Positions 54,065 to 64,000 of a DNA stretch of 64,000 nucleotides are shown here, piece after piece. The stretch's first letter is position 1. Every line of letters begins with the position of its first letter. The stretch lies in the NCBI GenBank assembly GCA_024362935.1, contig JANCRA010000006.1, positions 35,085,924 to 35,149,923 of the forward strand, written 5' to 3'. A program made the position numbers and the translations under genes. Under the pieces are notes generated by a model, which was not told where the DNA came from, searched no databases, and was given only the letters and a program-made list of their open reading frames with translations. Source of the DNA: Setophaga petechia. Lineage: Eukaryota; Chordata; Aves; Passeriformes; Parulidae.

Positions 54065-57000
54065 GTAAGTAAATGTTTCCTCTCTACTTAGGTTAGGGTG
54101 TATCCTAACCTGGCTTTTCTGTGTCTTCCTGCTCTTTCTTAGTGACTGAGTTTCTGATTTTGAAACAGAAAGAGCATTAGGAAGCCGCTGGTTTGGTAAA
54201 GCTCCAGTTCGGACGTTCAGCTAAAAAGGGGGTGTCTGTAGCCACAGGGGCAGCATTTTCAAGGGAGCCTGCAGGGCTTCCGTTCCCTCCACGGGAGAGT
54301 CTGTGGCAGCAGAGTCTGTCATTGCCTCAGTTTGCTGGGACAGGCAAGACACCTTTGAAAACGTAGACTGGCAGACCTTCTTGGAAGGCCGCCTAAAAAC
54401 CCTGCAGTTGTTCCCAGAATTCAGGGAAAGCTTCTTTCTTTCTAAATTTTGTCATGAAGGGGTTTGACTGTCTAACTTGATTCTTTACTGAGTGCTAAAA
54501 TAGAGATTCCCTTTGCAATGAAATGCAAACTCGAAAGCAGTGAGTGTCTGCTCCAGAACTCTGGAGCTGCTGCTGTGCTGTTTCACAACAGAGCTGCTAC
54601 AGCTCAGGGGGATTTTGGGGATCCTTTTCTGGGCAAGTGTTTCCAGCAAGTGTACAAGAATTGGTGCATGCAACTGATTTTTTAAAAAAAGTACCCGAGG
54701 GAGAGATAAAAAAACTGCTTGATGTGTTTGGTAGAAGATGAGCACCAAGTGTTCAAGAACAATTGGAATTTTCTTCATCATGTTTTTAGTCATTTACTGG
54801 CAAAACAGGCCAAAGTGTAGGCACAAGCAAGAATATTGTCGGGATCTATTGCTGGCTGTGTGAATGAAATGTGTCTCCTGGAAGGATGTTGTGAAACAGG
54901 AAATCATCTCTGTTTGGGTTGACTTGTTCTGTGGGATTCACAAGCCCAAGAAGTTATCTCACAGCATCTGGTGCATTTTCCATTGCACACTACAGGTCAC
55001 CTGAAGCGTGTATTCAGCCGTACTGATTCTGAGGTGAGTGAGATTTCATTTTCCTGGTGTTAAGAAATAATGGACCCGGTTGTCAGCTTGACCAGTGGTA
55101 CTAGAGTGTAGAGGGAGGCCAAAAGAAAATCAATTTTCATGCCTTCAACAAAAAAAACAAAGGCATAACTTGATAGTTCCTCATTACCATCTCAGAAGTA
55201 TAAACTCAGATTGGCAGAGAGAATGTCGCTTCCTGACAGCAGCTAAACAGGAATACTGAACTAAGAGCAATTTCCTATAGAGAAGAATAAGGCCATTTTA
55301 ATTTAGCAAGAGAGACTGAGAATACTATTCTGATAATTTTAAAGGATTTCCTTAAAAGATGCAGCTGCAGAAAAAGAAGGTAATCTTAAAATGGTGGATA
55401 CTGTATTGGAAGTCATTAAGGCAACATTGCGGCTGGGGAGCTGCGTGGGCCAAAAGGACGCAGGGCTGACGGCCTTGAGCAGCTGAAGATGAGGCAGCGT
55501 GTGGCCAGGGGGCCAAGAAGGCCGAGGGCACGGTGGCCTGTGCCAGCAGCAGGGGGGCAGCAGGAGCAGGGCAGGGAGCGTGGCCCTGTGCTGGGCAGCG
55601 CTGCGGCCACAGCTGGAGTGCTGTGTGCAGCTGTGGGCCCTGGGAAGCAGAAAGTCATGAAGAGCTGCAGCGTGTGCACAGAAGGACAGGGCAGCTGGGC
55701 AAGGGGGTGCAGCACATGGCCAGGGAGGAGGTGCTGAGGGAGCTTTGGCCTGGACAATGGGAGGCTCTTGAGGGACCTTCAGGCAAACTTCCATCAATCC
55801 CTGCGTGACAGTGCTGAGCACAAGGGCTGTTTCTCCGCCAAACTGCATCCCGTCACTGCATCCAAGGGCTTTAGACACTGGAGTGGGTGACTTCTTGTGC
55901 TTTGTTGGCTCCTTGGTTTGCTAGGAGGAGAAGGCCTGTTCATTTTCCTGTTTTTCCAGCAAGCAAGGATGCTTCTGCACAATGTTTCCTGCTTTTTCCA
56001 GCCCTGGGTGGGATTCTGATCCAGTTTTAGTTTTCCACACCTGCAGCAGCAGTAGCAAAGGCAATGCTGTCGCTTTTCTAGTTTTCCATTTCAGTGCTTT
56101 CAAGCTCTAAAAGCTCCGTTTAGCCGAGACAACCTCGCTTGCTGATAGAGGCCAGGCAGGAGAACCAACGTCATATCCATCTAGAGATCTGTTGAATTGG
56201 CCAATTTTAATTTGGTGGCTGTGACTTAGAACCCCTCTGTCGCTGCGAAATGCATGATTTCTCCTTGGAAGATGTGGCGGTAGATCTGAAACGAAATGAG
56301 GTTTTACATGATGGGAAACGGCCTGTCCCTCATGCTTCTCTCTTGCCACAGATGACAGAACCAAGAGCCGTCTCTCCCCGGGCTCCTGCTGCTCCTGGAG
56401 AAGAAGCCGCAGAGGAGCAAAGAGAGGTGTATGAGCGCCAGCCTCCATCACTGCTCGCATCAGAGCCTGGATATTCTGAACTTGTAAGTGCCAGTTGTGT
56501 GTGATGCTGTCTTTAGTGCAAAGCAGAGCTGCAAGTTTTGGAGCAGCCAGCACATTGCTGTTGCTGGCTGAGGATGCTGGGGGCTGCGGTCCTGCCAGGA
56601 ACTCGGGATTTCCTGCAGGCAGCGCCCACAGTACTTGGCCTTTGAGCTGTCATGTTGCGGCAGCAAAGAGCTGGTGCCTGTGGGAGAGCATGTGGCTGCT
56701 TGTCTCAGGGAAGCTCTATCTCTTGTCTTCTGCAATGCTATGGCCAAATGCAAAGGAGCTAGTGCTGGAGGTGCCAGGCCTTGGTTTGCTTGTTTTCCCT
56801 TTTAGGAAAGGTGTGTTTGGCTTGTGAAAGCGGTCTGCGCTTTCTCTGAGTAGTTCTTGACTTCTACAGTCTCTTTTGGGCCAGGTGTCTTTTGGCTTTT
56901 GATAAGCTGCAAAGGGAGGACTGTGTGGTCCATGCAGCTGTTGGGGGCCGTTCTTTTCCCGCGTGGCCAAAGAAACAAAGTGCGGGCTTGGGACGCCTTC

Positions 57001-59943
57001 TTGTGAGGCCAAAAGCAGAAGCGGCCAGTTTCTGTTGGTGCATATTTGGGTGCAGTCTGCAGCTTTGGCAAGTGCCTTGGAGCGTGGAGTGGGGGCGAAG
57101 CTGCAAGTCCTTGACCGCTGTCTTGTGTTGCTGGGAAGAGGAAGGCCATCTTGCACTGGTGCCTGCTGGATCTGAAGTCAGATGGGCACCTTTGTGGCTG
57201 GGAAGCTGCGTGGGCCAAAAGGACGCAGGGCTAGCGGCCTTGAGCAGCTGAAGATGAGGCAGCGTGTGGCCAGGGGGCCAAGAAGGCCGAGCGCACGGTG
57301 GCCTGTGCCAGCAGCAGGGGGGCAGCAGGGGCAGGGCAGGGAGCGTGGCCCTGTGCTGGGCAGCGCTGCGGCCACAGCTGGAGTGCTGTGTGCAGCTGTG
57401 GGCCCTGGGAAGCAGAAAGTCATGGAGGGGCTGCAGCGTGTGCACAGAAGGACAGGGCAGCTGGGCAAGGGGGTGCAGCACAAGGCCAGGGAGGAGGTGC
57501 TGAGGGAGCTTTGGCCTGGACAGTGGGGGGTTCATGAGGGACCTCCAGGTAGACTTCCATCAATCCTTACATGACAGTGCTCAGCACAAGGGCTGTTTTA
57601 CCGCCAAATACGGCCTCACTGCATCCAATGGGTTTAGACGCTGCAGTAGGTGAGACTTCTGTCTTTTGGTTTGTGGGTTTCCAAGAAGGAATTGGCCTGT
57701 TCATTTTCCTGTTTTTCCAGCAAGCAAGGAGGCTTCTGCACAACCTTTCTTGCGCTTTTCAGCAGTGAACTTGATTCTGAACACTTTCTCATTTTCCATT
57801 TCTGCCGCAGCAATGGCAACGAGTTTTTGTCGCCCTTTCGTTGGTTTCCATTTCAGAGTTTTCAAGAACTAAACGCTTCCTTTTGCAGAGAAAACCTTGC
57901 TTCTAAATAGCTGTTAGGGAGGAATATCTAATTCACAGCCTTATGCTGTTTGGTTGAATGTGCCCATTTCAATCTGGTTGGAGTGACTTAGTATGACATT
58001 GCTAACAAAATTCATGAATTCTCCTTAGATGATGTGGCTGTGCATGTGAGGGGAAATGAGGTTATAAGCGCTAGGTAACGGCCTGTCCCTATGTTTCTCT
58101 CTTGCCACAGGTGAGAAGAGCAAGACCCCTTTTTCCCCTGGCTCTCTCTGCTATTGCAGAAGAAGCCGGAGAGGAGGAAAACGAGGAAGACGACCACCGC
58201 CTTTGTCCAGCCGTGGTCACACCACAGGCTGCTCTTCATTCTAAGAGAGTAAGTGCTCGTTGTGGGGGGTGCTGTCTTTAGTGCAAGGCAGAGGTGCAAG
58301 TTTCTGAGCAGCCAGCGCTTGCTGTGTCTGGCCGAGGATGCTGAGTGCTGGAGTCCTGCAGGATGTAGGCATTTCCTGCAGGCAGTGACAGCTAGAAATT
58401 GGCCTTTGAGCTGTCATGTTGGGGCAGGGCTGAGCTGGGGGCTCCGGCGGAGCGTCTGCCTGCTTGGCTCAGGGTAGCTCCATCTCTGGGCTTCTGCGGT
58501 GTTACGGCCAAGGGCGCACGTGGCAGTGCTGGAGGACAAAAGGCTTTGTTGGTTTGTTTTTTCTTTTGGAAAGGTGTCTTTGGCTTGTGGAGGTGTTCTG
58601 CACATTTCTTGAGTCGTTCTTTACTTGTAGGGTCACTGTTGGCTCAACTGCCATTTAGCTTTGGAGAAGCTGCGAACAGCAGAAGGGCCAAGTTTCTGCT
58701 GATCTATTTGAACTGAAGTCTGCAGCTTTGGCAAGTGCCTTGGAGCCCACAGTGGGGGTGAAGCTGCAAGTCCTTGACCGCTGTCTTGTGTTGCTGGGAA
58801 GAGGAAGGCCATCTTGCACTGGTGCCTGCTGGATCTGAAGTCAGATGGGCACCTTTGTGGCCGGGGAGCTGCGTGGGCCAAAAGGACGCAGGGCTAGCGG
58901 CCTTGAGCAGCTGAAGATGAGGCAGCGTGTGGCCAGAGGGCCAAGAAGGCCGAGGGCACAGTGGCCTGTGTCAGCAGCAGGGGGGCAGCAGGAGCAGGGC
59001 AGGGAGCGTGGCCCTGTGCTGGGCAGCACTGCGGCCGCAGCTGGAGTGCTGTGTGCAGCTGTGGGCCCTGGGAAGCAGAAAGTCATGGAGTGGCTGCAGC
59101 GTGTGCACAGAAGGACAGGGCAGCTGGGCAAGGGGGTGCAGCACAAGGCCAGGGAGGAGGTGCTGAGGGAGCTTTGGCCTGGACATTGGGGGGCTCATGA
59201 GAGATCTTGAGAATCTCCTCAGTGCATTCAAATATTTAGCCACTTTTGGCATTAACTTTCCCTCCCTTTTTTTATTGTTATTTTTTGCTTTACTTGGAGG
59301 AGGAGGCTTATTCCTTTTCTTTTTCTCCCAACTAAGGTTCTTTTCGCAATTATTTCCTGCCCTTCTATAGCACTGGGACTGGTTCTGCTTGAAGTTTTTA
59401 TTCCCAGGTATCACTTCTGGGGAATGCAGTATTTTTGCATGAGAACTCATCATTTGGTGCAGGGACATTGATGCAGAAGGAGCTTATGTGGTTCTAGGCC
59501 AGTGCATAAGGCCTTACAGATGATTTTGAGCTGAACAATGCCTGTGAGTTTCTGTAGCCCAGGCAATCAGTGTGTGTTGTGTTTGGGAATTGAGCAGAAA
59601 GTCAAATGCCTTGGCATTCCAGCTGTTCCTCAGAGATCACAGGAACTGGGAGGGGCTGGGCTGCATTTCTGATTCCAGCCACTTCAGCACCATCAGTGTG
59701 GTCAAGTCCAAGAGAAGAACTTGCCCGAGCAGAGATGCACAAAGAGTGCAGTTCCCAGTGCAATGCTCTGGGTCTGATTCCTTTCCATAAGGACCTACAC
59801 GCTCCAGACTCCCCAAGAGTGTGCTTTTTTTAGCAACAGGAGAGAAATCCCAGGATTGTCGCTGAGTGGGGCACTGGCTACCAAGTTCTGATGTCTGTAG
59901 CAACAGAGAGGACAGTAAAGGCAGATTTCAGTAATAAGATCTG

Positions 59944-59982
<39 letters not shown>

Positions 59983-62367
59983 CTGTAACATTTACATAAT
60001 TGAACATTCGTGGCTCTGGTCCAAGGCCATTGGAGGTGCAAAGGTCACCTAAAGCATCCCTTTCAGGAGAGGATTACAGACATCTTTCCTTGACTGATTC
60101 TGAGCAGGCAGAGATGTTTCCCCCTCCAGAGATGGTGGTTTTTTCCCCTCAGTGCTGTTTTCCTCCTCCAGCCTCCTGTGCCCTGAAGTCTCCAGTTAAT
60201 TCTTTAAACTTCCACCTCTCTAGGAGAGGTGGAACAATTCCATGTTTAGGTGGTGTTTGGTGACTCTGGTCATACATGCCACGCATTACATGACACATGG
60301 TTTCCTTCACTGGCATCCCCAGGGCTGTGTAAGTGCATTCATTAATGGGGCCTTAGGAGAAACTCTGTTACTGCTGGTCAGAATTCTCAGTTGACAAAAG
60401 AGGGAGAAGAAACATCTTGGTCCTCCTCCGTATACTGAGATGGCCATAGAGGTTCTCTGACTTCCACCAGAGATCTTTGCATGCATCCTTATCTCCTGAG
60501 TGACCCGTTTTTCTAAGGAGAGTGTAGATGTCAGGAAGGAGGAATGCTGGTGCAGGCCTGAAGAGAACTCCACAAGTGTCTCTCACAAGGAGTGAGCTCG
60601 CCCAGGAAGCCACCTGCAGCGCCAGGATGGAGCTGTGGGACAGGGCGGGGTGCCAGTCACTACTGAAAGACAAACAGGACATGGCAGAAGCAGAGGGAGG
60701 CCCTCAGCAGAGCCTTGAGAAATGCCACACCTTCCCTGTCAGCTGCCTGAGAGGCTGTTGGAGCTTCAGTCCCAGATGGCCCCTGACTGTAGGGCCAGGG
60801 TCACTTTGGAATCTGTGCCTCCCCTCGGGCAGAGAACGACCCAGCAGAGCAGCAGCACAGTGCTTTGAGAACGTGTGAGCCCAGCAGCCTTTGAGTCTTG
60901 GCCCACAAAGGGCGTCTGGGAAGTTGAAACCCATCTTCTCTTGCTTTCTGTGCAGGTGCTTCTAGAGAGAGAGCAGGAGCACACTGCCTTGTCTGAGATG
61001 CCGTGCCAGACTCAGGGAGAGCTGTTCCCTGCCCGAGAGCAGGAAGAGCAGCTCAGGCAGCAGGTGGAAGAGCCACAGGAGAATGGCCAGGTAAGCCTGA
61101 CTGGCCAGGTGACAGAGAGAAGGGCAGGAAGAGGGGCATAAACCAGAGCTCTTGGGACTGAGGAGGCCAGGAGTCCCACAGGCACTGAAAGGACAGAGCC
61201 TTGCAATGTGCAGAGATCAGCACCAGGACAGGAGAGTTACAGTGGAAGCAGAGCTGGGTAGGGAAGCGGAAAGAAGGGGCTGAATAAATGTGATTTGGAG
61301 GCTAAAAGAGGGAAAAGCTGAGCCTGATGGCAGCTCTCAGTCACTTGCTCTGCATTTGTGTGCACAGAACATCTCGGCAGAGCCACAAGCAGAGCTGCCC
61401 AAAGCTCAGAGCGACGTCATGGCAGCGAAGAGAAAGAACAAGGAAGACGTGGGAAGAATTCCAGAGGAGCATCTCCATCAACAGAGGGGCGATCAACAAA
61501 ACCAGGTGAGTGAAAGAGCGGCAGCCACTCCACTCATGAAATATGTGGAGTATCAAGGGACACGTGCAGGCAGAGCTGCAGGACTCTGAGGCTAGCAACA
61601 AGGCATTGGAGAAGAGGCTGAAAGAAGAAATTTCAATTGTCAGAGAGAAACTTAATCGCCTCCCTCAGGCTGTAGAAGTGAGCGAAAGAGCGATGCAGTC
61701 ACTGCAGTCACCAAACTGGTGGTTTCTGCCCTTCTTGCCTTTCCAGTGCAGAGCAGCAGGGAGTGGGGTGATGCCTCTGAGTGCCATCCTACTGTAGTGT
61801 GTATCACAGTCACTCTGAAGGACATTTCCTGGTGTGCTGAATCTCAGCTGCTGCCCTGGACAGTGAAACTAGTCCTTGGGCCTTTTGGCCAGCAGTCATC
61901 CAAATTGATTCCTGCTGGCCTGTTCCTGCTCTCCTTTTTTCTTGAGGTGTTTTTACAGTGGAACTTGGTGACCCAGATGGAGGATTGAAAGAAGCTGTTG
62001 GATGCCCTGTCAATCTGTTCTTTACCTTTCCTCACAGTCGATGACTCCTGGCTGACAGGGACAAGCTGTAGTGTCTGACTGCTTTGTTCTGTTTCACTTG
62101 AGGTGAGAGTGCTGACATCTCACCGGGCAGCCTGCGAAGACTTCCAGCAAATGTCTGGCAATGAAGGAGCCCAAGTTTGGAGTCAGGCACAGGAACAGTG
62201 CCCACCAGAAATGCTCCAGGTCCAGCACAGCATGGGCTCTGAACCTGCTGCCGCAGCAGCATCATCTCGAGGAAGCCTTTCTGTGAATCCTGGGAACTCA
62301 AGCTCAAGCGGTTCCTTCACCTTCTGGGAACAGGAGATTGAGGAGGAGGAGTACCTGGAGCTGCTGG
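53755..62367 (+). CDS. Unrecognised gene: membrane segment plus coiled-coil exons
   Basis: I do not recognise the family. Exons are 53755-54064, 54996-55033, 56352-56483, 58111-58248, 60956-61090, 61368-61505, 61558-61677 and 62103-62367. All join in one frame without stops, and the last ends in phase 1, so the gene continues. ATG 53755 opens the first exon. Residues about 80-100 (IAPVLFAAYGITYGAYFVTH) form one likely membrane helix. After it come HLKRVFSRTDSE, two acidic exons (EEAAEEQREVYERQ; EEAGEEENEEDDHR), then Glu/Gln-rich coiled-coil exons (EQEEQLRQQVEEPQENGQ; KALEKRLKEEISIVREKLNR) and a Ser-rich exon ending EIEEEEYLELLG. Internal exons are multiples of three, so exon skipping would keep frame. 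It may be a tail- or membrane-anchored coiled-coil protein. Confidence 0.55.
54996..55033 (+). CDS. Second exon of the unrecognised gene
   Basis: This 38-nt exon lies between CTACAG and GTGAGT and reads HLKRVFSRTDSE after completing an Arg codon. Confidence 0.5.
56352..56483 (+). CDS. Acidic exon, array copy 1
   Basis: It has 44 codons, phase 0 to 0, after CTCTTGCCACAG. It reads MTEPRAVSPRAPAAPGEEAA to SEPGYSEL, with donor CTT/GTAAGT. Confidence 0.55.
58111..58248 (+). CDS. Acidic exon, array copy 2
   Basis: It has 46 codons, phase 0 to 0, after the same CTCTTGCCACAG acceptor. It reads VRRARPLFPLALSAIAEEAG to QAALHSKR, with donor AGA/GTAAGT. It is the diverged partner of the exon 1,759 bp upstream. 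Confidence 0.55.
59206..60955. other. Intron; no exon seen
   Basis: Apart from the TCTA repeat, no splice-bounded frame with the character of the neighbours was found. Confidence 0.4.
59941..59984 (+). repeat. (TCTA)n microsatellite
   Basis: About ten perfect copies of the tetramer. Confidence 0.95.
60956..61090 (+). CDS. Coiled-coil exon 1
   Basis: The acceptor is TTCTGTGCAG and the donor CAG/GTAAGC. Its 45 codons read VLLEREQEHTALSEMPCQTQ to EPQENGQ, with a heptad-like Glu/Gln/Leu pattern. Confidence 0.65.
61368..61505 (+). CDS. Coiled-coil exon 2
   Basis: The acceptor is TGTGCACAG and the donor CAG/GTGAGT. Its 46 codons read NISAEPQAELPKAQSDVMAA to RGDQQNQ. Confidence 0.65.
61558..61677 (+). 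CDS. Coiled-coil exon 3 (weak acceptor)
   Basis: Its 40 codons read GHVQAELQDSEASNKALEKR to RLPQAVE, with donor GAA/GTGAGC. The acceptor TATCAAG lacks a pyrimidine tract and only 52 bp separate it from the previous exon, so the start is uncertain. Confidence 0.45.
62103..62367 (+). CDS. Ser/Glu-rich exon
   Basis: The acceptor TTTCACTTGAG is followed by VRVLTSHRAACEDFQQMSGN to EQEIEEEEYLELLG, with donor G/GTACGT (phase 1). It includes an Ala run and a Ser run. Confidence 0.6.
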
Positions 62368-64000
62368 GTACGTCTTGTGTGTTTCTTGTCTGAGGGACAG
62401 TGTGTTGTGTGCGGGTGTCAGCAGAGCTGTACCAAATGCTCCTCCTGAGTTTGGAGTCCCAGGGCCACGTAGGCCCCCCCAGAGGAAGTGCTGTGCTCCG
62501 AGGCAGCGAGAGAGCTCTGGGTGTTCCTGCTGCCTCTGAGGGCACCTTGCACTGGCTTGGGTTTGCCTGAGCTTCCCTCTCTGCTGAAGGCTGAAGCTGG
62601 GATTGTTCTTGGATCAGCAGAAGGCTGTGACCTAGCAAATGATCTAGGCAAGTCCTGTGTGCTAGTGGCCAAACTGAACAGAATTTTTAGCTTCCTAAAT
62701 TCTCCTTAGACTCCTGACTTCCAACCAGTCATCAGAGCAAAAAGGCTTCACAGAAATGGACTGGCTTTAGAGTTTTGTCTTTTTGGTTGGGGATTTTTTT
62801 TTTTTTGGGAGGGTGGGGGGAGCAGGATTGTTTTTGTGTTGTTTATTTTTGGTGAGGGTTTTTTGTTGTGTTTTTCTCCATCCTGAAGGAGCCCTTCTAC
62901 CCCACGTCTTACTGATGTCATTTTTATGACTGTTACTGTTACCACTACTACATCTGCAGTTTATTTTCATGAGAATGCTATCTTTTTGTCAATAAGAACT
63001 ATTCTGAAAGAACATCAGGTTACAGGTCAAATAGAGAGCACAAGGTGTTTTCCATGTGCCCCCAAAGAAAAAACAGATACTTTGATAACAACCTTTGTTT
63101 AATCTTCTAGTTTTATGCTTATCAAGATGTGTCCAAGAGACACATCCAAGTGGTGTGATCAGATAAAACTGTACTGCAGGCATTTCTCAGGAGAGAGGCT
63201 CCAGCCCAGCCATGGTATATTCCTCAGAACCATGGCACTTTTCCATACCCGATTCCCACTCTTTCCCATGACTGTTAGAATCCTACCCATTGGCCCAAGC
63301 CCTGCTCAGATCAGTCTCTAGGAGAACACATCAAGCCCTTTGTGATTCTGCAGCACAAGCCAATGAATCTCCTTCTTGCCTGTAACAGCTGCCAGTGCTG
63401 TGCTCTCAGATAAGACCTGGTGGGGCTGAGACCAGAGCCCAGTGGATTCTGTTTCTACCATCACCTGTTGGGACAAAAAGGGCGCTGATCTGTGCCTCGG
63501 TGTGGCTGATCTCAAAGCTCATCCTGTTGTGTCCTGGATGGGGGCAACAGCTTGTCCGGGGCTCAGGCCGGCTGTGGCTTCTTCCCATCAGTGCCTGTCA
63601 GTGCCCATGCTTGGGCTTTGCCAGCCTTGTTGTGCTAGCTGCCCTGTCCCTGAGGGCTGGAGGGGATGCAGAGGCTGGAGCCTTCCTTAGCTGGGAGAGG
63701 GGCATCTTTGAGCTCAGCCTGCTCATAAACAGGTGAGGCTCCTGATGCTGAAAGCCCCGTTGGGATCGGTTCTAGCTTGAGCTGCTCTGGTTTACAAATG
63801 GGAAGGCATTCTTCTGGCAAACTGCTGAAAGGTGGGGAAGATGTCCTCCTCTCCTGGGATCGCACGTCCCTGTGCTTTGTTTCCTGTCAAGAGAAGTCTT
63901 CAAAGGACTGTACAAAATCAGTCTCTGTGCTGGCCACCTGTGCTGCACAGCTGTGCGCCTGGTTGTGGTTGTTGTTACCCAGCTGACCACAAAGGGCTCA
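62368..64000. other. Intron or intergenic end of window; nothing identified
   Basis: A T/G-rich stretch lies at 62785-62880. No further exon of the coiled-coil gene was found. Confidence 0.4.

Larger units (their letters stand above)
55425..59205 (+). repeat. Tandem array: two ~1.7 kb units plus a partial third
   Basis: Units start at about 55425, 57181 and 58844 with the shared GAGCTGCGTGGGCCAAAAGG-like head. The offset is 1,760 bp then 1,663 bp. Each full unit holds a CR1-related head of about 350 bp and one exon (56352-56483; 58111-58248). The third unit stops after the head, at about 59205. Confidence 0.85.

Noticed and set aside
59941..59984. Regular repeats considered as CRISPR-like
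   Set aside because: Simple tetranucleotide microsatellite without spacers; the DNA is vertebrate.
1..64000. tRNA or rRNA genes
   Set aside because: No cloverleaf with A/B boxes or rRNA text was noticed; the tRNA-like words are retroviral primer sites.

Overview
The window looks like nuclear DNA from a passerine-type bird. The evidence is several CR1 LINE fragments, a gamma-class (OR14-like) olfactory receptor, an avian-style Maestro heat-repeat (MROH) gene, and many avian LTR retroelements, including an ERV-L-like provirus without env, an ERVK-type solo LTR and an alpharetrovirus-like env remnant. All host genes are split by GT-AG introns. No prokaryotic features, CRISPR arrays, tRNA or rRNA genes were seen.

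Layout. (1) 1-17,720 (+): 24 exons of a HYDIN (hydrocephalus-inducing protein, ciliary central-pair ASH/MSP-domain protein) copy, entered mid-gene. The copy is unusual: the nucleotide-kinase-like insert of HYDIN and at least one ASH stretch are missing, two exon junctions do not keep frame, and the reading frame stops at 17,719 well before the usual HYDIN C-terminus. A 1.4 kb antisense solo LTR and CR1 pieces lie in its introns. (2) 17.7-26 kb: CR1 fragments, a GC-rich minisatellite, an OR14-like olfactory receptor with a single-base frameshift, then GC-rich, gene-poor DNA with repeated blocks. (3) 26.0-42.15 kb: a nest of retroelements. An antisense alpharetrovirus-like 3' remnant (LTR, env TM, fragmentary SU) is followed by an old antisense ERV-L-like provirus. 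That provirus was hit twice: a ~0.5 kb LTR-like element lies in its RNase H motif (6-bp duplication), and a complete sense-strand provirus (31,920-38,546, 5-bp duplication CATCA, near-identical 619-bp LTRs) lies exactly in the codons of its YIDD reverse transcriptase motif. (4) 44.3-48.9 kb (+): a multi-exon MROH-family gene with one exon apparently missing. (5) 49-53.5 kb: fragments of betaretrovirus-like gag, CR1 endonuclease, an ERVK-type solo LTR with perfect 6-bp duplication, and a TATA-containing LTR-like block. (6) 53.7-62.4 kb (+): a gene I do not recognise, encoding a short protein with a membrane segment followed by acidic and coiled-coil exons. Two of its exons sit in tandemly duplicated ~1.7 kb units. 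It continues past the last donor seen.

The host genes are unrelated in function (cilium motility, odorant reception, heat-repeat protein, coiled-coil membrane protein). What links the window is duplication and retroelement insertion. The most interesting non-host structure is in the young provirus: gag and pol share a frame separated by one UAG, followed at 8 nt by a perfect stem-loop whose loop can pair downstream (a candidate readthrough pseudoknot). Its Gag also starts with hydrophobic, membrane-like segments instead of a myristoylation site. Exon boundaries and family names come from reading the sequence and from recalled knowledge of these families; no alignment was run.
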